Below the pieces are notes generated by a model. It had not been told where the DNA came from and made no database searches. It was given only the letters and a program-made list of their open reading frames with translations. A DNA stretch of 64,000 nucleotides from Cladopsammia gracilis (lineage: Eukaryota; Cnidaria; Anthozoa; Scleractinia; Dendrophylliidae), in NCBI GenBank assembly GCA_022457155.1, contig JAJGOT010000348.1:838501-902500 (forward strand). Direction: 5' to 3'. Each line of letters begins with the position of its first letter. Position 1 is the first letter of the stretch. This document shows, one piece after another, positions 1-8,025 of the stretch. The translations under genes were made by a program, and so were the position numbers.

Positions 1-471
1 TAAATTCTGAATCGCTGATACGCTTGTCAGTTAGAGCTTTTGAAACCAGCTCAAAGACAGAGTTTCGTTTTGCAAGGGCGAGTGTGTATATTTTCTCGTG
101 TTTAGTAATTTTTCTCTGAAGCCGTCTGTTAAGCATAGTGAGGCTGGCCGCTGAAAAACCTGTAATAGCTGCCACGCCGGCAATAACCGGGCTGGCGATG
201 AGCCCAACTCCGCTCAGAGCTGTGGCGATTGTGGCTGTAGACAAGCCTGTAGAAATAAAACCAAAACTTACTGCTGTTCCGTGAACAATTGTATGTGTTC
301 GCTTGTATTTCTTAGCAACTTGTCTGTAATGATTCGCCTCCGACTCAAGCTCCTTTTGCAAGTCAGAGATTTTTTGAGTCTGAAGCCTTCACCGTTGGAT
401 AAGTCTGGGTAAAGCGATGGAGTTTCGCTGTATTCAGGAGCTGATGGCAACACGTTAGTCGAGCTCATCAT
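1..471 (-). pseudogene. Frameshifted membrane-protein gene, C-terminus outside window
   Basis: The minus-strand frame starts at 471 (a second ATG is at 468) with MMSSTNVLPSAPEYSE and is followed by the SLYPDLSN segment. Near base 371, in a run of A residues (minus strand), the frame slips. The frame open from there to base 1 encodes a charged helical stretch, then a long Gly/Ala/Ile-rich hydrophobic segment, likely one or two membrane helices, then a basic helical stretch that runs off the window. I read this as one gene broken by a single-base deletion in the A-run. A TATATA motif lies directly upstream (479-491). I do not know its function; a membrane protein of the virion or infected cell is plausible from the hydrophobic core alone. 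Confidence 0.55.
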
Positions 472-495
472 CAGGGGGTATATATAATATATTTT
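472..495 (-). promoter_or_regulatory. TATATA promoter-like motif of the left gene
   Basis: Read on the minus strand, an AT run ending TATATACCCC lies 8-10 bases before the two candidate ATGs at 471/468. The same TATATAC(C) motif precedes nearly every gene of both viral copies at a similar distance. Confidence 0.5.
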
Positions 496-1164
496 TTAAT
501 TGATCTCAAGTTCAAATTCAAGGGGCATGTTATTGAAGTCAAAAAGGGCATTGTGTTCATCCCTTACAGACAGTGTTATGCTGTTTACATAATGACCAGA
601 CGAGACGCCACGCATGTTCTGCTGTGTTGACTCATAGAAAACTCTCTCATATGGCTTTCCGCGAAGATCAAATTTAGCCAAGACAGTCGAAGGCTTACCG
701 TTGAATAGGTTCTGTTCTTTATCAACAAGATCGCAGTGGATAAAGTAAGTGCTTGGTGATGTTAATCCTTTGACGTATGTTACTAGAAACAATACAGCTC
801 TTATGCCAAGTAAATTTGCCAGATTGTCACTAAACTTTACATTACTTCCATTGTGAATGACCATCGCGCCGACTGGTGTATTTATAGTAGTTGATAATTG
901 TAATTTTATTCTATGTTGGGTGGCTAAGTCGTTAAATTGTTTCGCTAGACTATCAATGGTGTAATGCCCTTGAAGTAATGTCACGTTTGGAGTTGATCCA
1001 TTGGAGCTATCTATTGTTGTTGAAATAGTTGCATTTTCTTTCAAATTATGCCACGAATTGAAAATTGAACAAGAGACTAGCCTTATGTAGCTCGGTTTCT
1101 GAAGCGGGTGGTCGAAGTAGATGGTGTGAGGGTTCGAAGGTGCGACGATTGTTAACACAACCAT
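496..1164 (-). CDS. Beta-rich 222-aa protein, putative minor capsid (penton-like)
   Basis: An intact 222-residue frame starts at ATG 1164. The protein is rich in Thr, Ser, Val and Asn in alternating hydrophobic patterns, with no membrane segment and no coiled coil, as expected of a beta-sandwich. It ends in a beta-strand-like segment after LFDFNNMPLEFELEI. Related viruses encode a single-jelly-roll minor capsid (penton) protein of about this size next to the structural genes, and that is the role I infer. No catalytic motif is visible. It is divergently transcribed from the 618-aa gene across a 39-bp symmetrical AT-rich spacer. Copy 2 lacks it within this window because copy 2 is interrupted at 14036. 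The penton assignment is a guess from size, composition and position. Confidence 0.55.
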   Translation of the reverse strand: MVVLTIVAPSNPHTIYFDHPLQKPSYIRLVSCSIFNSWHNLKENATISTTIDSSNGSTPNVTLLQGHYTIDSLAKQFNDLATQHRIKLQLSTTINTPVGAMVIHNGSNVKFSDNLANLLGIRAVLFLVTYVKGLTSPSTYFIHCDLVDKEQNLFNGKPSTVLAKFDLRGKPYERVFYESTQQNMRGVSSGHYVNSITLSVRDEHNALFDFNNMPLEFELEIN

Positions 1165-1203
1165 TGTATATATATTTAAATTTAAATATATATATATTCA
1201 ATC
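1165..1203. promoter_or_regulatory. Symmetrical bidirectional TATATA promoter
   Basis: The whole 39-bp space between two divergent starts (ATG 1164 minus, ATG 1204 plus) is an almost perfect AT palindrome: TATATATA runs on each side of a TTTAAATTTAAA centre. Each gene thus has its own TATATA copy within about 10 bases of its start. Confidence 0.55.
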
Positions 1204-3060
1204 ATGTTTGGCAGACGCCCTGGTGGTTTTAATCCTGGTTCAAATCTCGGTCTAGACATTGGCGGCCACGATTACGGACCTCCGCCCCCGTTTTTTCCTC
1301 GTCCCCAAAATCCCCTCTATCCCCAACAGAGCAGGTATATTAGCAAAAAACAGCCAACACCACCCACAGTAAATCCGCAACTTGCTTGGCTGAGTTCTCT
1401 GGAGGCTGAAAAACTCTCTACAGCCGCCAAGGCTAAGGCTATTTCAGACTTCAAAAGGCGTTTCCCGCACGCTGATATGTCAAGATTTACAACAGAAGTT
1501 TCTTTCGACGAAAAGCACAAAGCCTCAGCAGTAGTTCTTTTCTCAGAGGGGCATGGCTCCTGGGCTATGCCTTCATACATACCGCACAAGAATTGGACAC
1601 AAGCCCTGAAAGACGCCCTTGGCTTAGAGTATATTGGCGGTTTCCCTTATCAGTTAACGTTAAACCGAAACACACAAAAACCAATCCCGGCTGTTGAATT
1701 CGCCACCTCAATCGATAAAGACATGATGATTGGCTCTGTCTTGAACGATGAAGCGCAAAAGATCTATGTCACGCCAACTGATTATTTCACAACGAAATAC
1801 AGAAACATTTTCAGAGACACACAAATTTCGTTCACAACCGCGAAATATGGGAGAAAGTGGCTAGGCGCTCCGCATATGAGTTTCTGGCCACAACAACTAA
1901 ACTTTGCTCTGTGGTGTGCAACAACTGGCTGCGGGATCTCGCGTGACCTTCTGTTTGATAAGAACTCTTCTCTCTCCCTAACCCCGCAGCTCCGATCATT
2001 TTACAGGTTTCACGTCTATTTCACAACAAGACGAATACTCTACAAGCTGGGTGGGGAACAGAGCGTGAGTGCTTTGCCAGACGACCCCACATTCAACCAG
2101 AAAGACAACAAGTTCAACATCGACGCATACAAGAGAATTTGCCAAGAGTTCAGTGTCGACCCCAATGCTGACTTCCGTTTCACATACGGCAAAAATCACG
2201 GGCTTGGCAATGTGTACATTTGGGTTGCATATGATGGGCCCAGTTCTACTGATTACGACTATCCTGATCCCGATCTAGCCCTGTTTGATGACGAGCGCGT
2301 CACAGACAGAAAAGACCCAAACTATCGAGCAAACGGCATATACTTCGTTCGTAATGACCAGGGCGCTGTTAGTCAGTTCGAGCACTTTGTGCCGAATTAT
2401 GCACAAGGGCTAACACAGCCAGGGCTCGCGCGTATGAATCAGTCAATCGAGGCCTTTGTGTACTGCATTCTGGGTGCACAAGCAAACACTCGCAGCAGCA
2501 TTCTTGGGAATGGAGACCGAGCATTCGAAACGCAGAGAGTATTCCTCACACTCTTAGAGGACGCTATAAGACTGAACGACATATCTAAGAGCGTACAGCA
2601 TTATCAGCAGGCCATCCAAGCAACGAAAGTGTGGCTAAACTTTGTAGTTGCCCCTGGGAGCTGGCTGATGCCGTCACGCATGGTTATCAACACAGAGAGC
2701 GTGGTGGGGTACAATAACAATCTTATGCAGGCAACGCAAGGGATGAAGCTGGGTGTTAACAATGATGTCAATCTTACCACAAAAAAAGCCTCCCTTCGCC
2801 CCATGGACGGAGGACCGACAAAGATTAATCCACCAAACAGCCACCCATCGAACCCGATTCACAAACAGGCGACACAGGCACAGGGTATAGCTCCAAAAGA
2901 CCCAAAACCAGCCCCCGTACCCACACCACAACTAGCCTCCACACCAACACCAAAACCAGTCACAACGCAAGAGACTAAGATCGAGCCGCATCATGTAAAC
3001 AAGGCGCTCATTGGCGTGGGTGCGCTTGCTTTGGCAGGCTTGTTTGTCTGGATGAGATAA
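1204..3060 (+). CDS. 618-aa virus protein with Pro-rich ends and C-terminal membrane anchor
   Basis: An intact frame from ATG 1204 to TAA 3058-3060. Residues 1-60 are Gly/Pro rich (MFGRRPGGFNPGSN, PPPPFFPRP). Residues about 60-520 look globular and aromatic-rich. Residues about 525-595 are a Pro/Thr/Gln linker with PTPQLASTPTPKP. Residues 599-617 (ALIGVGALALAGLFVWM) form a single C-terminal hydrophobic helix followed by one Arg, as in a tail-anchored protein. It sits between the putative minor capsid gene and the coiled-coil gene, with which its 3' end abuts (stop at 3060, the next gene on the other strand ends at 3061). I do not recognise the family. A large structural or entry-related membrane protein is possible, but nothing in the sequence proves it. 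Confidence 0.65.
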   Translation: MFGRRPGGFNPGSNLGLDIGGHDYGPPPPFFPRPQNPLYPQQSRYISKKQPTPPTVNPQLAWLSSLEAEKLSTAAKAKAISDFKRRFPHADMSRFTTEVSFDEKHKASAVVLFSEGHGSWAMPSYIPHKNWTQALKDALGLEYIGGFPYQLTLNRNTQKPIPAVEFATSIDKDMMIGSVLNDEAQKIYVTPTDYFTTKYRNIFRDTQISFTTAKYGRKWLGAPHMSFWPQQLNFALWCATTGCGISRDLLFDKNSSLSLTPQLRSFYRFHVYFTTRRILYKLGGEQSVSALPDDPTFNQKDNKFNIDAYKRICQEFSVDPNADFRFTYGKNHGLGNVYIWVAYDGPSSTDYDYPDPDLALFDDERVTDRKDPNYRANGIYFVRNDQGAVSQFEHFVPNYAQGLTQPGLARMNQSIEAFVYCILGAQANTRSSILGNGDRAFETQRVFLTLLEDAIRLNDISKSVQHYQQAIQATKVWLNFVVAPGSWLMPSRMVINTESVVGYNNNLMQATQGMKLGVNNDVNLTTKKASLRPMDGGPTKINPPNSHPSNPIHKQATQAQGIAPKDPKPAPVPTPQLASTPTPKPVTTQETKIEPHHVNKALIGVGALALAGLFVWMR

Positions 3061-4453
3061 TTATCTCCTGCGCTTGGTGATCCTTTCAATCATGAAGCCC
3101 ACAACGGCAAGGATCAGCAGCCAGGTGTGCTCGCCAAGGAAGGATATAACCTGGCCGGCTGTTTTGAAGATAAAGCTCACGATCGAGCCGATCAAGCCTG
3201 GCAGAATGGAGGCAACCTTATTTCCTAGGGTTTTGAGCCCATTGCCAATAGCCTTGGTTCCGGCCTTTAAGCCATTCATTGCGGCAATCGTCACAGCTCC
3301 TATGACTAGACCTGCAGCCAGAACAACTGCTTGAAGGGTCCAGCCATATTTCTTGAAGATATTTTTGACCCTTTCTCTCGAAGGCAAGGCTTCTTCTCTT
3401 TCCTGAACTTGTGTTCTTAGTCTTGCCTGTTCTTCTTCTCGCTCAGCAACTCGGGCTTCTGCAGCTTCTTTGTCAGAGGGAGAAGTATTCTCATCCTCTA
3501 TCACGCGTCGGTCTTCCTCGTTTTGTCGTTCAAGCTCGGCCACTTGTTCGTTTAACTCATCCAGCGGCTTGGTGGAGTTCAGCCCTGCTTCGACAGCATT
3601 TCTTTCTCTTGTTTTCGCAGAAAGGCGTGTTCTGATTTTGTCCGCCTTTGCCTGCTCTTGGTCTCGTTGTTTTTGTATTTTTTGCAGGGCCCCTAATTCT
3701 TTTTTCTCGTTTTCAAGATCTCGTTGAAGATTTTTTTCTAGTTGTTTCAGTCTATTTATCTCGGTTTCATTCTCAAGTCTTGAACCACCATCCTGTTCCA
3801 AAGCTTCACGCCTAGCTTGTGTTTCTTCGAGTCTTCCCCTGAGGTTTTGTACTCTTTCTGAAGCTTGTTGTTTTTCTGCAAAAACCTTTTCAGTCTCCTT
3901 CAGTTGTTTTTCTGCCTCCTTCAGACTTTGTTCTTCTTCCCTTATTGATGTTCTGTCTTCAACGAGTATCTCTTCAGCGCTTGGGCCAAGAGCCCTTTCG
4001 AACTTGTCTGTAAATGATTTAAGAAGGCCAGACCCATCTTGTTTGAAAATGGGCTTCTCGCCACCCCTTGGCCCAAAGGTAACAATTCTGCCTATATTTT
4101 CTGTTTTTTTTACCGAAACCAATAGGGTCTATTCGTCTGAGATTTATTTTCGGAAAGCGGCTTTTAAGCCAGTCCATAGCTTGATCGATTCTAGATGCTT
4201 TTTCCGTTGCATCTAAGAAGTCGCCTTCAAGCAGAGGGATGCCTTCAGAATCAAAACCGCTCTGTTCGCGAGGCAGTGTATGCATTTCAATCTGCTCTTC
4301 ACCGCCAGGATATGGGGTGGATGCAGCTCCCGGTTGAAAGGGGGCTGTTGTATCAACTTCTTCTTCTTCGTCGTCGTCACCATCGTGGTCTATATCCCAG
4401 TCAAGCCCGGTGTTTTCGTTCTCGCCAGGTATATCATATCCACCTTCTGCCAT
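3061..4453 (-). pseudogene. Acidic N-terminus plus coiled-coil membrane protein, split by one frameshift
   Basis: The minus-strand gene starts at ATG 4453 (MAEGGYDIPGENEN). Its first part is very acidic (a DGDDDEEEE stretch). At a run of eight A residues (minus strand, near 4110) the frame is off by one. Downstream, a 353-codon open frame (to 3061) encodes a long Glu/Gln/Arg/Lys heptad region, about 200 residues and almost surely a coiled coil, then two hydrophobic segments (LQAVVLAAGLVIGAVTIAA; WLLILAVVGFMI) and a basic tail ITKRRR. In copy 2 the matching run has six A residues and this boundary is in frame, which shows that the two open frames are one gene and that copy 1 gained a base. The role is unknown; it looks like a membrane-anchored, rod-like structural protein. 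Confidence 0.6.
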
Positions 4454-4499
4454 GGTCAGAGTATATATATATATAAGTTTAAAAACACAAATATATACC
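4454..4499. promoter_or_regulatory. Divergent TATATA promoters of coiled-coil and capsid genes
   Basis: Between ATG 4453 (minus) and the capsid start region at 4500 (plus) lie two motifs: a run of alternating TA at 4462-4475 serving the minus gene, and AAATATATACC at 4489-4499 that ends directly at the capsid start codon position. Copy 2 has the same arrangement at 15218-15262. Confidence 0.5.
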
Positions 4500-4553
4500 A
4501 CGGCTGTGCAACCGAATCTACTTCCATCTCACAGCGAAAAGACAGTGGGTGCC

Positions 4554-5744
4554 ATGAAGGCAGAGCGAACCGTTAAGCGCATCACATTCAACCCATCTGA
4601 GGCCAATCCCGGCGAGACACTGTACGTCTCGGTGCCCAAGCTGGGCGAGCATGATGTCCTTGTGTCCGGCTCGCTTGCACTTGTGTTTAACATCAACCTA
4701 GCCGGGGGCCACGCTAACAACTTTCTCGTGCAAAATGTTTCTAGGGCCCTGGTGGACAGGCTCGTTGTAAAGTTTGGCGCCACCACCGTCGAGGACACAG
4801 TTGGGTACGACATCTATAAGATCTTCGAAGACCTATTCAAATCAACCGATGAGCGGGACAACATGCTTATGGAGGGCATCCAGAGTGAGGATTTGTGCAA
4901 GATCCGCTCTAATGCCGGCGACAAGAAGTCTTCCGGCGTGGATGCAGAGAAGAAGCTGGAGACAATATACAAGAATAAGTATCGCATCAAACTGGATCAC
5001 CAAATCTTAACTGATCACGGAATCATGTACCCCCAGGCCCTATTCAATGATCTGGTCTTCGAACTAACCCTAGCCCCCGCAAACCAAGTTGTCCGAGGCT
5101 CAGACACAAGCAAGCTTGTGTACAAGTTGGAAAACATCCAGCTGGAGTACGAGACAATCAGAAGTAAGGAGCTGGCTGATGAAGCAACAAACACTTATAC
5201 TAGCGGCAAGGGGTTCGCCTATGACTTCGTAATGCGAGATCGGGTGCATCCCTTCTCAAAAAGCGGGGACACTCGGATGAATCTTCGGGTAAACCCACAG
5301 CGCAGGTCTCTCAAGGGCATCCTCTTGCTGTTCATCAGCCCCTATGCTGCGGGTGCAAGGGACTCTGAGAACTATTTCAATCCAGACATCACCAAAGTTA
5401 AGGTAACCGTAAATGGGGTTCCAAACAGGGTCTACAACGAAGGTATCGCCGGCACTGACATGTGGAGTGAAATCTCCCGACACTTTCACACGCGCGGCAG
5501 GCCCAACATGAACCTGACCAAATATCTCACAGACAACAAGTTTGGTCTCTGGATTGACCTGCGGTCCATGGCTGACCCAGCTCTGCACGGCAACGGCCAA
5601 CGACTCGTCAACACACAGGATGGTGTGCAACTCGAGATTGAACGAAACGGCACAGGCTCGGGAAATGCAAACTGCCACATCTTCACCATCTCAGACTCAC
5701 AGTTGAACATCATTAGCAGGCAGCTGGAATCTGTACAGTACTAA
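4554..5744 (+). CDS. Major-capsid-like protein, copy 1
   Basis: Open frame to TAA 5742-5744; about 396 residues from ATG 4554 (MKAERTVKR). In copy 2 the start lies 18 codons upstream at an ATG placed directly after TATATACC. In copy 1 that codon is ACG (4500-4502), so either ATG 4554 or a non-AUG start would be used. The protein is beta-rich with segments such as DHQILTDHGIMYPQAL and YKLENIQLEYETIRSK, followed by a second beta-rich half ending RQLESVQY. The order and spacing resemble the double-jelly-roll major capsid proteins of Polintons and adintoviruses, and it is encoded just upstream of the packaging ATPase as expected. The sequence matches copy 2 in most positions. The family assignment rests on these features and on context, not on a search. 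Confidence 0.65.
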   Translation: MKAERTVKRITFNPSEANPGETLYVSVPKLGEHDVLVSGSLALVFNINLAGGHANNFLVQNVSRALVDRLVVKFGATTVEDTVGYDIYKIFEDLFKSTDERDNMLMEGIQSEDLCKIRSNAGDKKSSGVDAEKKLETIYKNKYRIKLDHQILTDHGIMYPQALFNDLVFELTLAPANQVVRGSDTSKLVYKLENIQLEYETIRSKELADEATNTYTSGKGFAYDFVMRDRVHPFSKSGDTRMNLRVNPQRRSLKGILLLFISPYAAGARDSENYFNPDITKVKVTVNGVPNRVYNEGIAGTDMWSEISRHFHTRGRPNMNLTKYLTDNKFGLWIDLRSMADPALHGNGQRLVNTQDGVQLEIERNGTGSGNANCHIFTISDSQLNIISRQLESVQY

Positions 5745-5762
5745 AATACACATATATATACC
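5745..5762 (+). promoter_or_regulatory. TATATATACC motif before the ATPase reading frames
   Basis: CATATATATACC ends immediately before ATG 5763. It is the clearest example of the shared motif, with no room for a normal 5' untranslated leader between the motif and the start. Confidence 0.55.
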
Positions 5763-5969
5763 ATGGCTACAAGCAACATCAACTTCTATGATAAGCCGGC
5801 TCCCCTGCCATCTACCAGGCCATTGTCATATAATGAAATACAAAGACTTCTGGCAAAGGCGCCCTCTCCACCGACACATGAACCAATTTTTTGCAAACCA
5901 ACTAATATAGGCGTTGGCTATGGACCCAAGAAAGCTGCCATTCAATGCACTAATCGTGGGCCCCACTAA
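5763..5969 (+). CDS. 68-codon frame overlapping the ATPase start in another frame
   Basis: ATG 5763 follows TATATACC directly, so this is the frame most likely to be initiated. It encodes MATSNINFYDKPAPLP and ends at a TAA inside the Walker A coding region of the ATPase, which is read one base further on. The peptide is nearly identical in copy 2. It may be the true N-terminal extension of the ATPase, joined either by ribosomal frameshifting or in an ancestor before a one-base change, or it may be a separate small protein. That both copies share the same frame offset argues against a sequencing error. Confidence 0.45.
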   Translation: MATSNINFYDKPAPLPSTRPLSYNEIQRLLAKAPSPPTHEPIFCKPTNIGVGYGPKKAAIQCTNRGPH

Positions 5970-6519
5970 CTCTGGCAAGACACAGTATCTTCTAAACCAA
6001 CTGCGCGGTCCCTTTAGGGGTTGTTTTGATTACATTGTTTTATTCTGCCCCACATTTGTCAAGAACAAGACATACGATGGTTTCGTGGACCGAGATCCGC
6101 ACATCTTTGTGATTATCTGTCAACAGCATGAAATCGAAGACTGGTTGAAGCTGGCGAGCTTCTTTTTCACATGCACCAACACTTTATTCATTCTAGATGA
6201 CTGCGCCGCCTCCAAAGATGTCAAAGGCCGCACAAGCCAGCTGGTCAATCTGGGGTTCAGCGCAAGGCATGACGGCATATCCGTGTGGGTCTTGACGCAG
6301 CAGATCACCAGCATTGCCAAACCATATCGTGATAACATTGCAGCGATCGTGCTCTTTTACACACCCTCCAGCAAGACAACTAAGGCAATCTTCGAAGACT
6401 ATGCCGGCGAGCTCTCCCACGAGGAGTACAAAGAGTTTATCGCAAGACTCAAATCCCGCAAGTTCTCCCACCTGGTTTTCTCTCTTAGGTACCCGTATGG
6501 AATTGAGTACAAGATTTAA
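5920..6519 (+). CDS. A32/FtsK-like DNA packaging ATPase, copy 1
   Basis: 199 residues from ATG 5920 (an in-frame TAG lies just upstream). The Walker A motif GPTNSGKT is at residues 14-21, preceded by a hydrophobic strand (NALIV). The Walker B is TLFILDD with the acidic pair at 93-94. A conserved polar TQQ at 127-129 follows WVL, where A32-type ATPases have a sensor residue. It would drive viral DNA into the preformed capsid. A32-like packaging ATPases next to the capsid gene are standard in Polintons, adintoviruses and virophages. The ATPase frame begins inside the 68-codon frame at 5763-5969. It is followed after about 20 bases by another TATA motif and gene. Confidence 0.8.
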   Translation: MDPRKLPFNALIVGPTNSGKTQYLLNQLRGPFRGCFDYIVLFCPTFVKNKTYDGFVDRDPHIFVIICQQHEIEDWLKLASFFFTCTNTLFILDDCAASKDVKGRTSQLVNLGFSARHDGISVWVLTQQITSIAKPYRDNIAAIVLFYTPSSKTTKAIFEDYAGELSHEEYKEFIARLKSRKFSHLVFSLRYPYGIEYKI

Positions 6520-6541
6520 AATACACACACACAAATATACC
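6520..6541 (+). promoter_or_regulatory. AAATATACC motif before the 79-aa gene
   Basis: An (AC)n stretch followed by AAATATACC ends directly at ATG 6542, in the usual place for this virus. Confidence 0.45.
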
Positions 6542-6781
6542 ATGGATGCACCAACCAGCCTACACAAGCTCACTGTGCTTTCACAGCTTTTGGATGAATT
6601 GCACAAACACACACTTGATACACAAAACAAAATTATCAAAGCCGCTAGTGAGGAAAATCTGCGCCTTATGCTTCTCAACAGATATCCCTTGCGGTTGAAT
6701 TCTATGCCAGACACCATGGCGGGGCTTATACGTGAGATTGAAACTCTTTTACCAGCAATCAAGAGAATTATCGAAAATTAA
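6542..6781 (+). CDS. Small helical protein, 79 aa
   Basis: An intact frame from ATG 6542 (MDAPTSLHKLTVLSQLLDEL) to TAA 6779-6781. It is predicted all-helical and amphipathic, with leucine-rich heptads and no membrane segment. It is conserved in copy 2 (17325), where its last third is lost to a frameshift. It lies directly between the packaging ATPase and the 201-aa gene. I do not recognise it; a small virion or regulatory protein would fit the position. Confidence 0.6.
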   Translation: MDAPTSLHKLTVLSQLLDELHKHTLDTQNKIIKAASEENLRLMLLNRYPLRLNSMPDTMAGLIREIETLLPAIKRIIEN

Positions 6782-6812
6782 AAAAATACACACATTATAT
6801 ATACCCCTGATA
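6782..6812 (+). promoter_or_regulatory. TATATATACCCC motif before the 201-aa gene
   Basis: The motif at about 6796-6807 precedes ATG 6813 by 5 bases. The same block, including the CCCCTG spacer, is present in copy 2. Confidence 0.5.
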
Positions 6813-7418
6813 ATGGCACAAGCAGCTGAAGACCAGGTCGACTTGAGCGAAGTAATGCAGATGCTGGAGGCTGCCCCTGATACCGCACCACAAGCTACAA
6901 GTTCTTGGGTGTGTGACGATGGCATTCCTGCCAAACGTGAGAAGCTGGCAATCCTTGTTTCAACCGGCAAGGCCAAAGAATCTATCGGCGTGCAGCTTAC
7001 ACACGATCATGTAAAGCGCCTTTCAGACAAGGACGTTGACAAGTACATCAAAAGGTACGAGGCCTATGTCGGCAACAAGACAACAGAATCTCTAGTTGAT
7101 TCAGCCATAATGCTCTTGTCCAAAGGAGTTGGCATGGTGGTCGACCTTGATGATGTCAAGGAATTACAGAAAGAACTCAAAAATGATTACATCATCTACC
7201 AGGAGCTGTCAAATCTTGCTGGAGGTCTTGCCCTGAGATGCGGACGGTGGCTGGCACTTGCCAATGCTGCTCTCATCACAACAAAACATGTCAAGTTTGA
7301 ACGAGAGCCTGATCACAAGCCTGACTTAATAGAATTGGAACCACAACCCACACATCCAAGCAGAGACAGTGAAGGTTATCCACTCGAGGGCTTTGATGAA
7401 GTTGGGGTGGGACCTTGA
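6813..7418 (+). CDS. Unrecognised 201-aa helical protein, copy 1
   Basis: The start MAQAAEDQVDL at 6813 was chosen because it follows the TATATACC motif and is shared by copy 2; the frame is open somewhat further upstream. An acidic N-terminus (1-35) is followed by a conserved helical core (ILVSTGKAKESIGVQLTHDH; KRYEAYVGNKTTESL) and two moderately hydrophobic stretches (residues about 103-120 and 145-170, including GLALRCGRWLALANAALI). The C-terminus is acidic and Pro-containing. The protein is very similar in copy 2 and intact in both, so it was probably under selection. No catalytic motif is recognised. Confidence 0.65.
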   Translation: MAQAAEDQVDLSEVMQMLEAAPDTAPQATSSWVCDDGIPAKREKLAILVSTGKAKESIGVQLTHDHVKRLSDKDVDKYIKRYEAYVGNKTTESLVDSAIMLLSKGVGMVVDLDDVKELQKELKNDYIIYQELSNLAGGLALRCGRWLALANAALITTKHVKFEREPDHKPDLIELEPQPTHPSRDSEGYPLEGFDEVGVGP

Positions 7419-7490
7419 AGGAACCTAGGCGGAACCTGTGCGGAACCTGTGCGGAACCTGGGCGGAACCTAGGTGGAACCTGTCAGCACA
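7419..7490 (+). repeat. 11-bp GGAACCT intergenic minisatellite
   Basis: About six imperfect copies of a unit like GCGGAACCTGT or GCGGAACCTAG follow the stop codon of the 201-aa gene. Copy 2 has a shorter version (18205-18250) at the same place, so the array predates the split of the two copies and has changed in copy number. Confidence 0.75.
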
Positions 7491-7508
7491 CCTGGCCAAA
7501 TTTTCAAA

Positions 7509-7527
7509 AATCATATATATACCCACT
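7509..7527 (+). promoter_or_regulatory. CATATATATACCC motif before the 154-aa gene
   Basis: The motif ends 4 bases before ATG 7528, matching the pattern of the other viral genes. Confidence 0.5.
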
Positions 7528-7992
7528 ATGGACACACCACTCGAGACGATCCCTGAAGAAACTCAAACTCCAACGCCAACTCCAACACCTGCACGCGTTA
7601 CCTCTGAGGTCCCAAAAACAAAGCCCGCAAAAGAAAAGAACCCCGGCCGTGTTAAATCTGGCCTTATGCTAGCAGAGCGCAACCGCCTGGCCCGTGAAGC
7701 AAAGAAAAAGGCCGAAGCACAAAAGGCCGCACCCTCAACAAGTGTCACAACAAGTGTCACAACAAGTGAACCCTCAACAAGTGACACAACAACTGACACT
7801 AACAGCAACTCAATCTTTTATATTCTGGGGGTTGGAGGGTTGATTGTCTCTGTTATGGGTGTGTATTACCAACGCGAAGCCATAATGCAAAAGCTTGGCC
7901 ACAAACCAAACACACTGACCCCACCACCAGCAAACACACCGACCCCACCACCAGAACAACCCCCAAGACAAGGAATCAAAAAAATGGAATAA
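7528..7992 (+). CDS. 154-aa single-pass membrane protein with Thr/Pro-rich tails
   Basis: From ATG 7528 (MDTPLETIPE), directly after the TATA motif. Residues 13-21 are a TPTPTPTP run, 30-66 are basic and helical (LAERNRLAREAKKKAEAQK), 70-92 are a Ser/Thr repeat (TSVTTSVTTS), 96-113 are a clear membrane helix (SIFYILGVGGLIVSVMGV) and 125-154 are Pro-rich. The layout suggests a type of membrane-spanning stalk or anchor protein. In copy 2 both the start and the stop codon are altered. No family is recognised. Confidence 0.65.
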   Translation: MDTPLETIPEETQTPTPTPTPARVTSEVPKTKPAKEKNPGRVKSGLMLAERNRLAREAKKKAEAQKAAPSTSVTTSVTTSEPSTSDTTTDTNSNSIFYILGVGGLIVSVMGVYYQREAIMQKLGHKPNTLTPPPANTPTPPPEQPPRQGIKKME

Positions 7993-8025
7993 AAAATAAA
8001 CACATATGTATACTGCACACAAACC
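7993..8025 (+). promoter_or_regulatory. CATATGTATACTGCAC promoter-like block
   Basis: A less regular member of the motif family (CATATGTATACTG) lies about 12-25 bases before ATG 8026. It is conserved almost exactly in copy 2 (18780-18803), more strongly than an average spacer. Confidence 0.4.

Noticed and set aside
1317..1589. Minus-strand and alternative-frame ORFs inside the large viral genes
   Set aside because: They lie within clearly coding frames on the other strand and lack the TATATA box; the same holds for similar frames inside the polymerase, capsid and integrase genes.
4095..4125. Programmed frameshifting at the A8 run in copy 1
   Set aside because: Copy 2 has A6 and reads through in frame, so a one-base insertion in copy 1 is simpler.
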